From contig DATALQ010000038.1 in NCBI GenBank assembly GCA_036260935.1, positions 1 through 64,000 on the forward strand: 64,000 nt of DNA. The letters are read 5' to 3'. The notes below the pieces were generated by a model, which saw only the letters and a program-made list of their open reading frames with translations, made no database searches and was not told the DNA's origin. Positions 29,162 to 37,400 of this stretch are shown here, one piece after another. Made by a program: the position numbers and the translations under genes. Source of the DNA: JAEYOM01 sp036260935. Lineage in GTDB: Bacteria; Bacillota; Clostridia; Acetivibrionales; DTU013. Numbering within the stretch: position 1 is the stretch's first letter; the number at the start of each line of letters is the position of its first letter.

Positions 29162-29371
29162 ATGAAGGAAAATATCCAACCCAAATACGGAGAAGCGGTA
29201 GTAAAATGCGCTTGCGGGAACACTTTTGTGACAGGTTCCACCAAAAAGGAACTGCATGTTGAAATATGCTCCAATTGTCATCCGTTCTTTACAGGCAAAC
29301 AGAAGCTTGCCGATACGGGCGGACGTGTTGAGAAGTTCAAGAAGAAATACGGTATCGTAGACAACACTTGA
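29162..29371 (+). CDS. rpmE: 50S ribosomal protein L31, zinc-binding type
   Basis: A 69-residue L31 starting at the ATG at 29162, 8 nt after GGAGAG (MKENIQPKYGEAVVKCACGNTF). The zinc ligands CxC in CACG and CxxC in CSNCHPFFTGKQK are intact, so this is the zinc-containing (C+) paralogue rather than the zinc-free YtiA type. L31 bridges the two ribosomal subunits. The order rho-rpmE is common in Firmicutes. A strong terminator follows. Confidence 0.97.
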   Translation: MKENIQPKYGEAVVKCACGNTFVTGSTKKELHVEICSNCHPFFTGKQKLADTGGRVEKFKKKYGIVDNT

Positions 29372-29407
29372 TCAATATTTGAAAAATGGACTCAAAGATG
29401 TTAAACT

Positions 29408-29441
29408 AAAGGCTGAAGATTGATTCGGCCTTTATTTTTTT
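29408..29441 (+). terminator. Intrinsic terminator after rpmE
   Basis: AAAGGCTGAA (29408-29417) pairs with TTCGGCCTTT (29424-29433), followed by A and a run of seven T. Confidence 0.85.
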
Positions 29442-29556
29442 GACACAAGGCTGCAATGTTGATTGCAGCAGTTGGGCAGGACTTATATGCGGTACCGGCA
29501 GGTATAATAACGGAGAATTGGCTTCGGGAGCATATTCCGAAGCTGTGGAGGTTTAT

Positions 29557-30483
29557 ATGAAAAAAACTACTATAGGGGGTCAGGCGTTATTGGAAGGCCT
29601 TCTGATGATGGGCCCGCAAAATATCGCTATTGCCGTACGCAAGCCGGATGGCGAGATCGTGCTTGACAAAAAGCCGCTGCCTGAAAAAATCCCGATAGCG
29701 AAAGTACCGCTTATCCGGGGCAGCGTAAACCTGTTCAGGCAGATGGTCGTCGGAGTTAAAGCGCTGATGTACTCTGCGGACTTTGTCGAGCTCGAGGACG
29801 AGGAGGAAAAAAAGCCTTCAAAGCTGGACGCTTTTATAGAGAGGACTTTCAAGGATAAGGGAAAGGACGCGGTGATCTACTTTTCGGTCATTTTCGCACT
29901 GGCGCTCTCCATCGGGCTGTTCATACTGCTGCCGAACCTTCTGGCCGGGTTGATCAACCTGAGCGGACCTGGTTCAAATGTGGTAGTAAAGAATCTTTTT
30001 GAAGGCGTCATTCGAATATTGATTTTTTTGGGTTATATTTACCTTGCGACCAAACTTAACGATATCAAGCGCGTATGGATGTACCACGGCGCTGAGCATA
30101 AGACGATACACTGTTACGAAAGCGGCGAAGAATTGACTGTTGAAAATATCCGGAAGTTTTCCACACATCACCCGAGGTGCGGTACTTCGTTTCTGTTCCT
30201 TGTTATGATAGTGAGTATAATAATGTTTTCGTTCCTTGGGTGGTACAATCCGTTGATCAACGCTCTGCTCCGGCTGCTGATGATACCTGTGGTTGCAGGG
30301 GTGGCATATGAAATACTGCGTTTTGCCGGAAGGCACACGGACTGGCTCGTTATGAGAATAATCAATGCCCCCGGAATGCTGTTCCAGTACCTGACCACCA
30401 GGGAGCCTGACGATTCCATGATCGAGGTTGCTATCGTGGCCATGGAAAATGTAATAGTCAGGGATGATTCCGACAAGTGGTAA
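29557..30483 (+). CDS. DUF1385 membrane protein
   Basis: 308 residues; the start at 29557 follows GTGGAGGTTTAT, whereas the longer frame back to 29440 runs through the rpmE terminator. It begins MKKTTIGGQALLEGLLMMGP, the DUF1385 hallmark (GGQAxxEGVMMRGP), then PLIRGSVNLFRQMVVGVKAL. About four membrane helices follow, with the conserved segment WMYHGAEHKTIHCYESGEEL between them. The protein has no proven function. In clostridia it regularly sits between rpmE and prmC-prfA, as here, suggesting a link to translation or envelope homeostasis, but this is neighbourhood evidence only. Confidence 0.92.
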   Translation: MKKTTIGGQALLEGLLMMGPQNIAIAVRKPDGEIVLDKKPLPEKIPIAKVPLIRGSVNLFRQMVVGVKALMYSADFVELEDEEEKKPSKLDAFIERTFKDKGKDAVIYFSVIFALALSIGLFILLPNLLAGLINLSGPGSNVVVKNLFEGVIRILIFLGYIYLATKLNDIKRVWMYHGAEHKTIHCYESGEELTVENIRKFSTHHPRCGTSFLFLVMIVSIIMFSFLGWYNPLINALLRLLMIPVVAGVAYEILRFAGRHTDWLVMRIINAPGMLFQYLTTREPDDSMIEVAIVAMENVIVRDDSDKW

Positions 30484-30567
30484 ACAGGTCAGGTGGCACA
30501 AGCTGCCTGGATGTATAGTAGGGACAGCGGGAGACGGAGCAGCGGGAGAGGAACTGCGGGACAAGAT

Positions 30568-30602
30568 AGCGGGAATCAGGACAGCGGGAATCAGGACAGC
30601 GG
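30568..30602 (+). repeat. 15-bp tandem repeat
   Basis: The unit AGCGGGAATCAGGAC occurs at 30568-30582 and 30583-30597, with a third partial copy (AGCGG) after it. Looser AGCGGGA/GCGGGACA copies extend back to about 30525. It fills the 150-bp gap between the DUF1385 gene and prmC. Confidence 0.8.
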
Positions 30603-30635
30603 TAAAAGATGTAACAGGATAACAGGAATACTAAA

Positions 30636-31547
30636 ATGACATATAGTGAAGCTCTTAAAACGGGAACACAATTATTAAAGGATGCAAATATCGAGGCCCC
30701 GGCGGTAGATGCCGGGGCTCTGCTATGTGCCGCGGCAAATTGCGGAAGGGTCTTCCTCTATGCGCATGGTGACAGCATATTGGAGGAAGGACGGCTGCAG
30801 GAATATCTGTCTGCGCTGAAAAAAAGGGCACAGGGATATCCACTGCAATATCTGACCGGCGTGCAGGAGTTTATGTCGCTGCCCTTCGAGACCGGGCCGG
30901 GAGTGCTGATCCCCCGTCAGGAAACTGAGTTGCTGGTGGAAACCGTACTCAGGTTTTGCGAGGAAAGGGCTTCATCAGCAGGCCCGGTATGCGGTGGCAC
31001 GTTATCAGCAGTCCCGGTACGCGGCGGCACGTCATTGCATATCCTGGATATTGGAACAGGCTCGGGTTGTATAGCGATAAGCCTGGCACATTACCTTCAG
31101 TATTGCGCGGTAACTGCCGTCGACAAAATGGAGGATGCACTAACGATTGCGAGAAGGAATGCTTTGAAGAACGGCGTAGAAGACCGTATCGATTTCATTA
31201 AGGGTGATTTGTTTCAAAATGTTGAATACAAAGCCTTCGACGTCATTGTTTCAAACCCTCCGTATATCCGAAGCGGCGATATTCCGGAGCTTATGCGCGA
31301 GGTACGCGATCACGAGCCACGGACTGCGCTCGACGGTGGTAGGGATGGACTTGACTTTTACAGGGAAATAGTAAAGCTTGCTCCCGTATACATGAAGCGG
31401 GGCGGGCTGCTTGCTTTCGAAACGGGTTATGATCAGGCCGGGGCTGTTGCCTCACTTATGTCAACCAAATTCGTCGAAATAAAGACCTTTCGTGATCTTT
31501 CCGGTACGGAGAGAGTCGTGTCGGCTATCTGTGCAGGGATGTCCTAA
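30636..31547 (+). CDS. prmC: Peptide chain release factor N5-glutamine methyltransferase
   Basis: 303 residues. It methylates the Gln of the GGQ motif in release factors RF1/RF2 using S-adenosylmethionine. The N-terminal helical domain is followed by LQYLTGVQEFMSLPFETGPGVLIPRQETELLVE, then SAM motif LDIGTGSGCIAISLA and the catalytic NPPY in VIVSNPPYIRSGDI. Odd feature: between the two domains lies an in-frame 30-bp tandem duplication (30972-31031) giving two copies of a segment like SSAGPVCGGT/LSAVPVRGGT, absent from typical PrmC. The usual downstream partner prfA is not here; the Ech operon follows instead. Confidence 0.93.
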   Translation: MTYSEALKTGTQLLKDANIEAPAVDAGALLCAAANCGRVFLYAHGDSILEEGRLQEYLSALKKRAQGYPLQYLTGVQEFMSLPFETGPGVLIPRQETELLVETVLRFCEERASSAGPVCGGTLSAVPVRGGTSLHILDIGTGSGCIAISLAHYLQYCAVTAVDKMEDALTIARRNALKNGVEDRIDFIKGDLFQNVEYKAFDVIVSNPPYIRSGDIPELMREVRDHEPRTALDGGRDGLDFYREIVKLAPVYMKRGGLLAFETGYDQAGAVASLMSTKFVEIKTFRDLSGTERVVSAICAGMS

Positions 31548-31548
31548 A

Positions 31549-31667
31549 TTGTATACAAAGTCCATACCTTAATTTCCTAGGCTGTTTATTTTTGGGCATT
31601 ACAGGACTTTTTGAATATTAATTTTTTTCGTTTTTGTGTTGATTGTATACAATAATTATTGTATTAT
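31549..31667 (+). promoter_or_regulatory. Ech operon promoter with two TTGTATACAA palindromes
   Basis: A sigma-A promoter TTGATT (31639-31644), 17 bp, TATTAT (31662-31667) precedes echA. The perfect 10-bp palindrome TTGTATACAA occurs at 31643-31652, overlapping the -35 and spacer, and again at 31549-31558 directly after prmC, 94 bp upstream. Two identical copies with one over the promoter is the arrangement of a repressor operator with an auxiliary site. The sequence looks like GntR-type sites; the regulator is not identified. Confidence 0.6.
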
Positions 31668-31699
31668 TATAGGGTTGATTAATAGAAAGGAGCCTGCTT

Positions 31700-33664
31700 G
31701 TGGAAACGTATTTATTATTAGCTATAGCAATATTATTGCCTGTGCTTTGTGCGGGTCTGTGCTCTGTAATCAGGGGCAGGACAGGCCGGAGTATTATAGT
31801 GACGGCAGCTTTGCTGGTAATGTCGGTTGTTGCGGTACTGCTGGTCGGCAGGATAACAGCGGCAGGCGGCAAACTTGCATTGGGACTGGAATCGCCGATC
31901 GATTTCAATCTTATCGTTGAGATCCTGGATATTGCTTTGATCGTTTACATTATTTATATAGGATTTTCGCTGAAGAAAATGCTTATATCGACGCTGGCAT
32001 CAATTCAGCTGGCAATTGTTCTGCTCTTTGAAATATTTGGGTCGGTAAAGGAACCGGAGAAGGTATTCATGCTCGATTATCTGTCATTGATAATGGTGCT
32101 GCTGGTTTCGATCGTCGGTCCTCTGGTTGCGGTTTTCGCGCTCGGATACATGCAAGAGCATGAAGAGCACCAGCATATGAAAAAATCCAGGCAGCCGAGG
32201 TTTTTTGTGATAATATTCATATTCCTCGGCGCAATGAATGGACTTGTTATAACGAACAACCTCATGTGGATGGGCTTTTTCTGGGAAGTTACGACAGTCT
32301 GCTCTTTCCTGCTGATATCGCATGACAGAACGGAAGAAGCTGTCAGAAACGGTATCAGGGCTTTGTGGATAAACCTGGTAGGCGGCATAGCTTTTGTTCT
32401 GGGTATTGTCATGATCTACAGCGTATCGGGTACGCTGGCCATCGATGAGATAGTCAGCGCCAGGCCGGGTGCTGCATTTGCGGGACTTTTGCCCATCGGG
32501 CTCGGCATGCTGTGCCTTGCAGGTTTCACCAAATCGGCGCAGTTCCCGTTCCAGAGCTGGCTGCTCGGCGCGATGGTGGCTCCTACGCCCGTATCCGGTC
32601 TGCTGCATTCCAGCACAATGGTCAAGGCCGGTGTTTATCTGGTTGTTCGTTTTGCTCCTGCGTTTGCAGGAACCATACTCGGCACGATTGTTGCAGTAGT
32701 CGGCGGCTTTACGTTCGTGGTCGGGTCGGCGCTGGCGATTAGCCAGAGGAATGCGAAGCGCGTGCTTGCATATTCCACGATCGCCAACCTTGGACTTATC
32801 ATCTGCTGTGCGGGCATTGGTACGAATATAGCGCTTGGCGCCGCAATGCTGCTGATCGTATTCCATGCGATCTCCAAAGGTTTGCTGTTCCTTTGCGTCG
32901 GTACAATCGAGCATGGTATTGGAAGCCGCGATATCGAAGATATGCAGGGCTTGATGAAAAAGATGCCTTTTACCACTGTCATTACGGTTATCGGAATGAT
33001 TTCCATGCTGCTGCCGCCTTTCGGTGTTTTAATGACTAAATGGCTTGCCATCGAGGCTGCCGTACACCTGCCGATAGTGCTCGTGCTCATTATAATCGGT
33101 AGTGCATTTACGGTATTTTTCTGGGCTAAGTGGATCGGTATCATACTGACCATGTCATACAAGACCAGCATGCATGTGGAAAAGCTTAAGGTATCGGTGA
33201 AGACAGCGCTTTCAGTGCTTACTCTGTTCGTTCTTTCGGCCAGCATACTGATAGTGCCGCTATTCAACACGTTTGTCGCCCCACAGCTTTCAATGGATGC
33301 GCTTGGCGACGCAAGTTCGCTGACAAGCGGTAACGGCGGGATATGGCTTGGCAACGGCAACACTCTCAATATGGGAGGCTTTGCGTCGATTGGCTTTTTC
33401 ATAGTGTTGTTTGCGATAGTTCTGACTATACCGATATTTATCCGCAGGACAAAGCCTGAGAAGATCAAACCGCCGTATATGGGCGGCGAGAATGTAAACG
33501 ACGACATCAGGGGAATAGAGTTCACAGGCCCTGGCGATAAAGTGGAGAGTGTCATCGTTCACAACTATTATTTTAAAAACCTGCTTGGCGAAGAAAGGCT
33601 GACACTTGTGGTCAACCTGATCGCAGGCGCAATTATCATGATAATGTTCGGGGTGGTGATATAA
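31700..33664 (+). CDS. echA: Ech hydrogenase membrane subunit EchA (NuoL/Mrp-antiporter-like)
   Basis: 654 residues from a GTG start, AAAGGAG 10 nt upstream. A proton-conducting-transporter subunit with about sixteen membrane helices. It contains the antiporter core LMWMGFFWEVTTVCSFLLI (conserved Glu), GFTKSAQFPFQSWLLGAMVAPTPVSGLLHSSTMVKAGVYL (conserved Lys and PTPVSxLLHSxTMVKAG) and ISKGLLFLCVGTIEHG. In Ech complexes it couples electron flow from ferredoxin to H+ (or Na+) translocation. First gene of echABCDEF; echB begins within its stop codon. Confidence 0.93.
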   Translation: METYLLLAIAILLPVLCAGLCSVIRGRTGRSIIVTAALLVMSVVAVLLVGRITAAGGKLALGLESPIDFNLIVEILDIALIVYIIYIGFSLKKMLISTLASIQLAIVLLFEIFGSVKEPEKVFMLDYLSLIMVLLVSIVGPLVAVFALGYMQEHEEHQHMKKSRQPRFFVIIFIFLGAMNGLVITNNLMWMGFFWEVTTVCSFLLISHDRTEEAVRNGIRALWINLVGGIAFVLGIVMIYSVSGTLAIDEIVSARPGAAFAGLLPIGLGMLCLAGFTKSAQFPFQSWLLGAMVAPTPVSGLLHSSTMVKAGVYLVVRFAPAFAGTILGTIVAVVGGFTFVVGSALAISQRNAKRVLAYSTIANLGLIICCAGIGTNIALGAAMLLIVFHAISKGLLFLCVGTIEHGIGSRDIEDMQGLMKKMPFTTVITVIGMISMLLPPFGVLMTKWLAIEAAVHLPIVLVLIIIGSAFTVFFWAKWIGIILTMSYKTSMHVEKLKVSVKTALSVLTLFVLSASILIVPLFNTFVAPQLSMDALGDASSLTSGNGGIWLGNGNTLNMGGFASIGFFIVLFAIVLTIPIFIRRTKPEKIKPPYMGGENVNDDIRGIEFTGPGDKVESVIVHNYYFKNLLGEERLTLVVNLIAGAIIMIMFGVVI

Positions 33665-34524
33665 TGAAATATTTGCCGGAAATAATTATAGCATTGATAA
33701 CAATAATCGCCGCTCCTATTATAGGTGGACTGCTCACGGGACTTGACAGAAAGCTGACCGCCCGTATGCAGAACAGGATCGGACCTCCGCTGCTGCAGCC
33801 GTTTTATGATTTCTTCAAGCTGCTCGGCAAAGAGAAGATCACGCTGAATCAGACTCAGATGGTCTATGTACTGTGTTATCTGCTGTTTGCCATAATGGCG
33901 CTGATAATGCTGGTGTTCAAGCAGGATCTGCTGATGCTGGTATTCATACTGACATTTTCGAACCTCTCGCTGGTCGTCGGTGCGACGAGCGTAAGATCGC
34001 CCTTCAGTAAGATCGGCGCACAGAGGGAGATAATACAGATGGTAGCTTACGAGCCCGTTATCCTGATGATGACGGTAGGTATCTACCTGACTACGAAAAG
34101 CTTTATGATCGAAAGTATTTTCCAGCACGATCAGCCCATGATCGCAAATCTGCCTCTGGTATTTCTTGCGTTCGTGTTCGTACTGACAATCAAGCTGAAG
34201 AAATCGCCTTTCGACTTCTCCACTTCACATCACGGACATCAGGAGCTTGTCAAGGGTATCACGACGGAGTTTTCGGGACTTCAGCTCGCGTTGATTGAAA
34301 TGACGGACTGGTATGATCTGGTATTGCTTTTAGGCATGATTTCGCTGTTTTTCGCGAAGCCGTTATGGGTAGGAATATTAATAGCTCTTGCGAGCTATTT
34401 CCTGGAGATCGTGATAGATAATATCAGCGCCAGGGTCACTTGGAGATGGATGTTGAAAATAGTGTGGCTGTTCGGCATAGGCGCCGCGTTGACTAATATC
34501 ATATGGCTCTATGCAAGACGCTAA
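33664..34524 (+). CDS. echB: Ech hydrogenase membrane subunit EchB (NuoH-like)
   Basis: 286 residues, overlapping echA by 1 bp (TAATG). Membrane anchor related to complex I subunit NuoH/ND1: GLLTGLDRKLTARMQNRIGPPLLQPFYDFFKLLGKE near 20-60, the conserved loop RSPFSKIGAQREIIQMVAYEPVI (acidic residue of the ion/quinone path), and LKKSPFDFSTSHHGHQELVKGITTEFSG, the signature of Ech/Hyc-type subunits. About eight helices. It docks the peripheral hydrogenase arm onto the ion pump. Confidence 0.94.
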   Translation: MKYLPEIIIALITIIAAPIIGGLLTGLDRKLTARMQNRIGPPLLQPFYDFFKLLGKEKITLNQTQMVYVLCYLLFAIMALIMLVFKQDLLMLVFILTFSNLSLVVGATSVRSPFSKIGAQREIIQMVAYEPVILMMTVGIYLTTKSFMIESIFQHDQPMIANLPLVFLAFVFVLTIKLKKSPFDFSTSHHGHQELVKGITTEFSGLQLALIEMTDWYDLVLLLGMISLFFAKPLWVGILIALASYFLEIVIDNISARVTWRWMLKIVWLFGIGAALTNIIWLYARR

Positions 34525-34554
34525 TATTTGTTGAGTGAAAGCTGGTGTGAATAA

Positions 34555-35037
34555 ATGGGTAATATATTTCAGAATATAATTAGTAAGTCACGAAAAAAAT
34601 CACCGTGGATCGTTCATTTTGACTGCAATAGCTGCAACGGCTGCGATATAGAAACACTTGCCTGCCTCACGCCTTTATATGACGTAGAGCGGTTTGGGAT
34701 AGTCAATGTTGGGAACCCGAAGCATGCTGATGTCCTTGTGGTTACCGGATCGGTCAACAACAGGAACGTGCGTGCGCTGAAAAACATATACAATCAGATC
34801 CCGGAACCGAAGGCTGTTGTGGCTGTTGGAGCCTGCGCCTGCTCCGGCGGCGTGTTCAAGGAATGTTACAACGTGCTTGGCGGGATCGATCAGGTACTGC
34901 CTGTCGATGTATATGTGCCGGGCTGCTGCCCGAGACCCGAAGCTATTATCGACGGTATCGTAATGGCAGTCGGTAAAATGGATGAAAAGGCTGCAAAAAT
35001 GAAGGAAAGCCGAAACTTGGAGGCTGTGAATGATTGA
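34555..35037 (+). CDS. echC: Ech [NiFe]-hydrogenase small subunit EchC (NuoB-like)
   Basis: 160 residues. Small subunit carrying the proximal [4Fe-4S] cluster: Cys27 and Cys30 in NSCNGCDIE, a Cys in the AVGACACSGG motif and the last in YVPGCCPRPEAI. It passes electrons between ferredoxin subunit EchF and the NiFe site of EchE. Short N-terminus without a Tat signal, so it is cytoplasmic. An extra basic start (MGNIFQNIISKSRKKS) precedes the core. Its end overlaps echD by 8 bp. Confidence 0.94.
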   Translation: MGNIFQNIISKSRKKSPWIVHFDCNSCNGCDIETLACLTPLYDVERFGIVNVGNPKHADVLVVTGSVNNRNVRALKNIYNQIPEPKAVVAVGACACSGGVFKECYNVLGGIDQVLPVDVYVPGCCPRPEAIIDGIVMAVGKMDEKAAKMKESRNLEAVND

Positions 35038-35416
35038 TAATGTAAAGGAAATAACCGTACAGGAACTGTTGGGTGAAGTACAGAAGCTGCATTATGAAGG
35101 TTACAGGTTCGTAACCATCACATGTGTTGACAACAACAATGATACATTGGACTTACTGTACCATTTTGACAAGGATTACAAGCTGACGAACCTAAGGCTT
35201 ACCATAACCAAGGGTACTGCAGTTCCCAGCATATCGAAGATCCTTTTCTGCGCCTTGCTTGTGGAAAATGAGATCAAGGAACTATTTGGCGTTAATATCG
35301 AAAACCTTGTTGTCGATTACGGAGGGCATCTCCTGTTATCGGACGGAGCGCCCGACAATCCGATGCTCAGACAGCAGATCACTATAGTGAAAAAGGGGGA
35401 AGATAAAAATGCCTAA
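35030..35416 (+). CDS. echD: Ech hydrogenase subunit EchD (NuoC-like)
   Basis: 128 residues related to the 30-kDa complex I subunit (NuoC): YEGYRFVTITCVDNNNDTLDLLYHFD, LTNLRLTITKGTAVPSISKILFCALLVENEIKELFGVNIENLVVDY, the last part being the NuoC hallmark (ENEIxELFGV). It is structural, linking EchC and EchE, with no cofactor. It overlaps both neighbours (8 bp with echC and 8 bp with echE), indicating translational coupling. Confidence 0.92.
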   Translation: MIDNVKEITVQELLGEVQKLHYEGYRFVTITCVDNNNDTLDLLYHFDKDYKLTNLRLTITKGTAVPSISKILFCALLVENEIKELFGVNIENLVVDYGGHLLLSDGAPDNPMLRQQITIVKKGEDKNA

Positions 35417-36485
35417 GACGGTTATACCTTTCGGACCACAGCATCCGGTACTTCCGGAACCCCTTCATCTTAAGCTTGTCATGGAGGATGAAAAAGTAAT
35501 AGAGGCTGTACCTGCGATCGGCTATGTTCACAGGGGACTTGAAAAACTTACGGAAACTAAGGAATTTACTCAGAATGTTTATATAGTTGAGCGTGTCTGC
35601 GGCATCTGCAGCTGCATGCACGCGCAGGCTTACTGCCAGGGTATAGAGGAACTCATGGGCATCCAGGTGCCTGACAGGGCCCGTTACCTCAGGGTTATCT
35701 GGGCCGAGCTCCACAGGATACACAGCCATTTGCTCTGGCTGGGGCTTCTCGCAGATGCGTTCGGCTTTGAAAGTCTTTTCATGCAGGCCTGGAGAAACAG
35801 GGAAAAGATAATGGATATTATGGAAGAGACCGCCGGCAGCAGGGTAATAATATCCGTCAATACGATCGGCGGTACCAGAAGGGATATATCCCCTGAACTG
35901 CTCGCTAAAACCAAGGCGATTATCGAAGAGGTCAGGCTGGATCTCCAGAAACTGGAGCCGGTCTTCTTCAACGATTACACTGTAAAACACAGGCTTGTAG
36001 GCGTAGGCGTGCTTACTGAGAAGGACGCTCACAGACTCGGTACTGTCGGGCCTATGGCGAGGGCCAGCGGGATTGTTACGGATCACAGGACTACCGGATA
36101 TGCCGCTTATAATGAACTGGAATTTGAACCTATTGTTATGACGGACGGTGACAGTTATGCCAGAACTGTTGTAAGACTTAAAGAGGTATATCAGTCGATA
36201 GACCTGATCAGACAGGCCATCGATAAGCTCCCGGCGGGAGAGATAGCAGCACCGTTCAAGGGTTTCCCGACAGGCGAAGTAATATCGAGGGTCGAGCAGC
36301 CCAGGGGCGAGGTGCTGTACTACCTCAGGGCGAACGGTACAAAGAATCTGGAAAGAATGAGAGTAAGGACTCCCACATTTGCCAACATACCGGCGCTTCT
36401 CAAGATCCTGCCGGGCAGCGAGCTTGCGAATGTACCGATACTTATCCTGACAATAGACCCCTGCATCAGCTGTACTGAACGCTGA
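35409..36485 (+). CDS. echE: Ech [NiFe]-hydrogenase large subunit EchE (NuoD-like)
   Basis: 358 residues. Catalytic subunit that holds the NiFe centre. The N-terminal ligand motif is ERVCGICSCMHAQ (Cys64, Cys67), and the C-terminal one is DPCISCTER (Cys352, Cys355). The protein stops three residues after the last Cys, so there is no cleavable tail and no need for a maturation endopeptidase. The body has the NuoD-like FGPQHPVLPEPLHLKL start and WAELHRIHSHLLWLGLLAD. It reduces protons to H2 with electrons from reduced ferredoxin, or the reverse. Confidence 0.95.
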   Translation: MPKTVIPFGPQHPVLPEPLHLKLVMEDEKVIEAVPAIGYVHRGLEKLTETKEFTQNVYIVERVCGICSCMHAQAYCQGIEELMGIQVPDRARYLRVIWAELHRIHSHLLWLGLLADAFGFESLFMQAWRNREKIMDIMEETAGSRVIISVNTIGGTRRDISPELLAKTKAIIEEVRLDLQKLEPVFFNDYTVKHRLVGVGVLTEKDAHRLGTVGPMARASGIVTDHRTTGYAAYNELEFEPIVMTDGDSYARTVVRLKEVYQSIDLIRQAIDKLPAGEIAAPFKGFPTGEVISRVEQPRGEVLYYLRANGTKNLERMRVRTPTFANIPALLKILPGSELANVPILILTIDPCISCTER

Positions 36486-36507
36486 ACAGGGCAATGCCGG
36501 GTAGAAT

Positions 36508-36558
36508 ACCGGTATAATGCCGATATAATGCCATTATAGATGCCGGTATAAACCGGCA
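36508..36558. repeat. Short degenerate repeats between echE and echF
   Basis: The 168-bp gap between echE and echF holds imperfect copies of CCGGTATAATGCC-like units (CCGGTATAATGCC, CGATATAATGCC, GCCATTATAGATGCC, GCCGGTATAAACCGGC). The last is an inverted repeat. Some resemble -10 boxes, but no matching -35 is evident. No gene seen in the gap. Confidence 0.5.
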
Positions 36559-36652
36559 AGCGGCCGGGCGCGTGCGTTAATGCCTGGGACCTGGCCGGAT
36601 CGGGGTACGGTGAGTTATAGAGTCGGAATGTAATAGATGGAGGTTAAAAGAT

Positions 36653-37045
36653 ATGTTCGATATGATAGGCAATGTTATGAATAACCTTGTAACGAAGCCG
36701 GCAACGAGGAAATATCCGTATGAAAAAAGGCCTTCTTTCAGTAAAACGAGAGGTCACATCGAAATAGATATAGATAAGTGCATTTTTTGCGGTATGTGCA
36801 GCAGAAAATGCCCTTCCAATGCCCTTACGGTAAACAGGACCGAAAAGAGCTGGGAGATCGACCCGTTCAAGTGCATCATCTGCAGTGAATGTGTCGGAGT
36901 CTGCCCGAAGAAATGTATAGTTGACTGTGAAGCTTACAATACCTCGGCCCTGGAAAAAGGAAAAAGAAAGTATGTGCAAGAGCCCCAGCCGGCCGTGGAA
37001 CCGGTAAAGGAACCTGAAAAACAGGAAAAGAAAATCATAGCATAA
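36653..37045 (+). CDS. echF: Ech hydrogenase ferredoxin subunit EchF (NuoI-like)
   Basis: 130 residues with two [4Fe-4S] motifs, CIFCGMCSRKCPSNAL near 43 and CIICSECVGVCPKKCI near 73. It receives electrons from soluble ferredoxin and feeds EchC. The N-terminus (NLVTKPATRKYPYEKR) matches NuoI-type subunits; the C-terminus is a charged Glu/Pro/Lys tail. GATGGAGG lies upstream. It is followed 13 bp later by hypA. Confidence 0.94.
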   Translation: MFDMIGNVMNNLVTKPATRKYPYEKRPSFSKTRGHIEIDIDKCIFCGMCSRKCPSNALTVNRTEKSWEIDPFKCIICSECVGVCPKKCIVDCEAYNTSALEKGKRKYVQEPQPAVEPVKEPEKQEKKIIA

Positions 37046-37058
37046 AGAGGTATTTATT

Positions 37059-37400
37059 GTGCATGAGTATGCGGTGACCCGCAATATAGTAGATATTGCG
37101 GTAAAGGAAGCCGAAGCGGCGGGCGCCGGCAGGATCCTTACGATAAAGCTTGTCATAGGCGACCTGGCGTCCATAATCGACGAATCGGTGAGCATGTATT
37201 TCGACATCATCAGCAAGGATACAATAGCAGAAGGTGCAAAGCTGGTTTTCAAAAGAATGCCGGCTTTATTTTTATGCAAGTCCTGTGGCCGTGAATTTCA
37301 AAAACCGAGAAGCGGGTTCGACTGTCCGTTTTGCGGCGGAGAAGGCAGGCTGACGGATGCGGGCAGGGAGTTTTACATCGAAAGTTTGGAGGTAGAATAA
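37059..37400 (+). CDS. hypA: Hydrogenase nickel insertion protein HypA
   Basis: 113 residues from a GTG start, chosen because HypA must begin MHE (His2 and Glu3 bind nickel); AAAGAGG lies upstream. The zinc site is Cys73, Cys76, Cys89 and Cys92 (CKSCGREF, then CPFCGGEG). It delivers nickel to the large subunit with HypB. Its place directly behind echF points to EchE as the client. hypC, D, E and F, needed for the Fe(CN)2CO part, are not in this window. Confidence 0.94.
   Translation: MHEYAVTRNIVDIAVKEAEAAGAGRILTIKLVIGDLASIIDESVSMYFDIISKDTIAEGAKLVFKRMPALFLCKSCGREFQKPRSGFDCPFCGGEGRLTDAGREFYIESLEVE

Noticed and set aside
31549..31652. TTGTATACAA as a Rex (NADH-sensing) site
   Set aside because: The Rex consensus TTGTTAA-N4-TTAACAA is longer and differently spaced.
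32635..33555. 306-residue minus-strand frame inside echA
   Set aside because: It is antisense to a well-supported membrane subunit, has no ribosome site and a Ser/Thr/Pro/Ile bias typical of shadow frames.
35382..36494. 370-residue minus-strand frame opposite echE
   Set aside because: Antisense to a highly conserved catalytic subunit; no family features or start signal.
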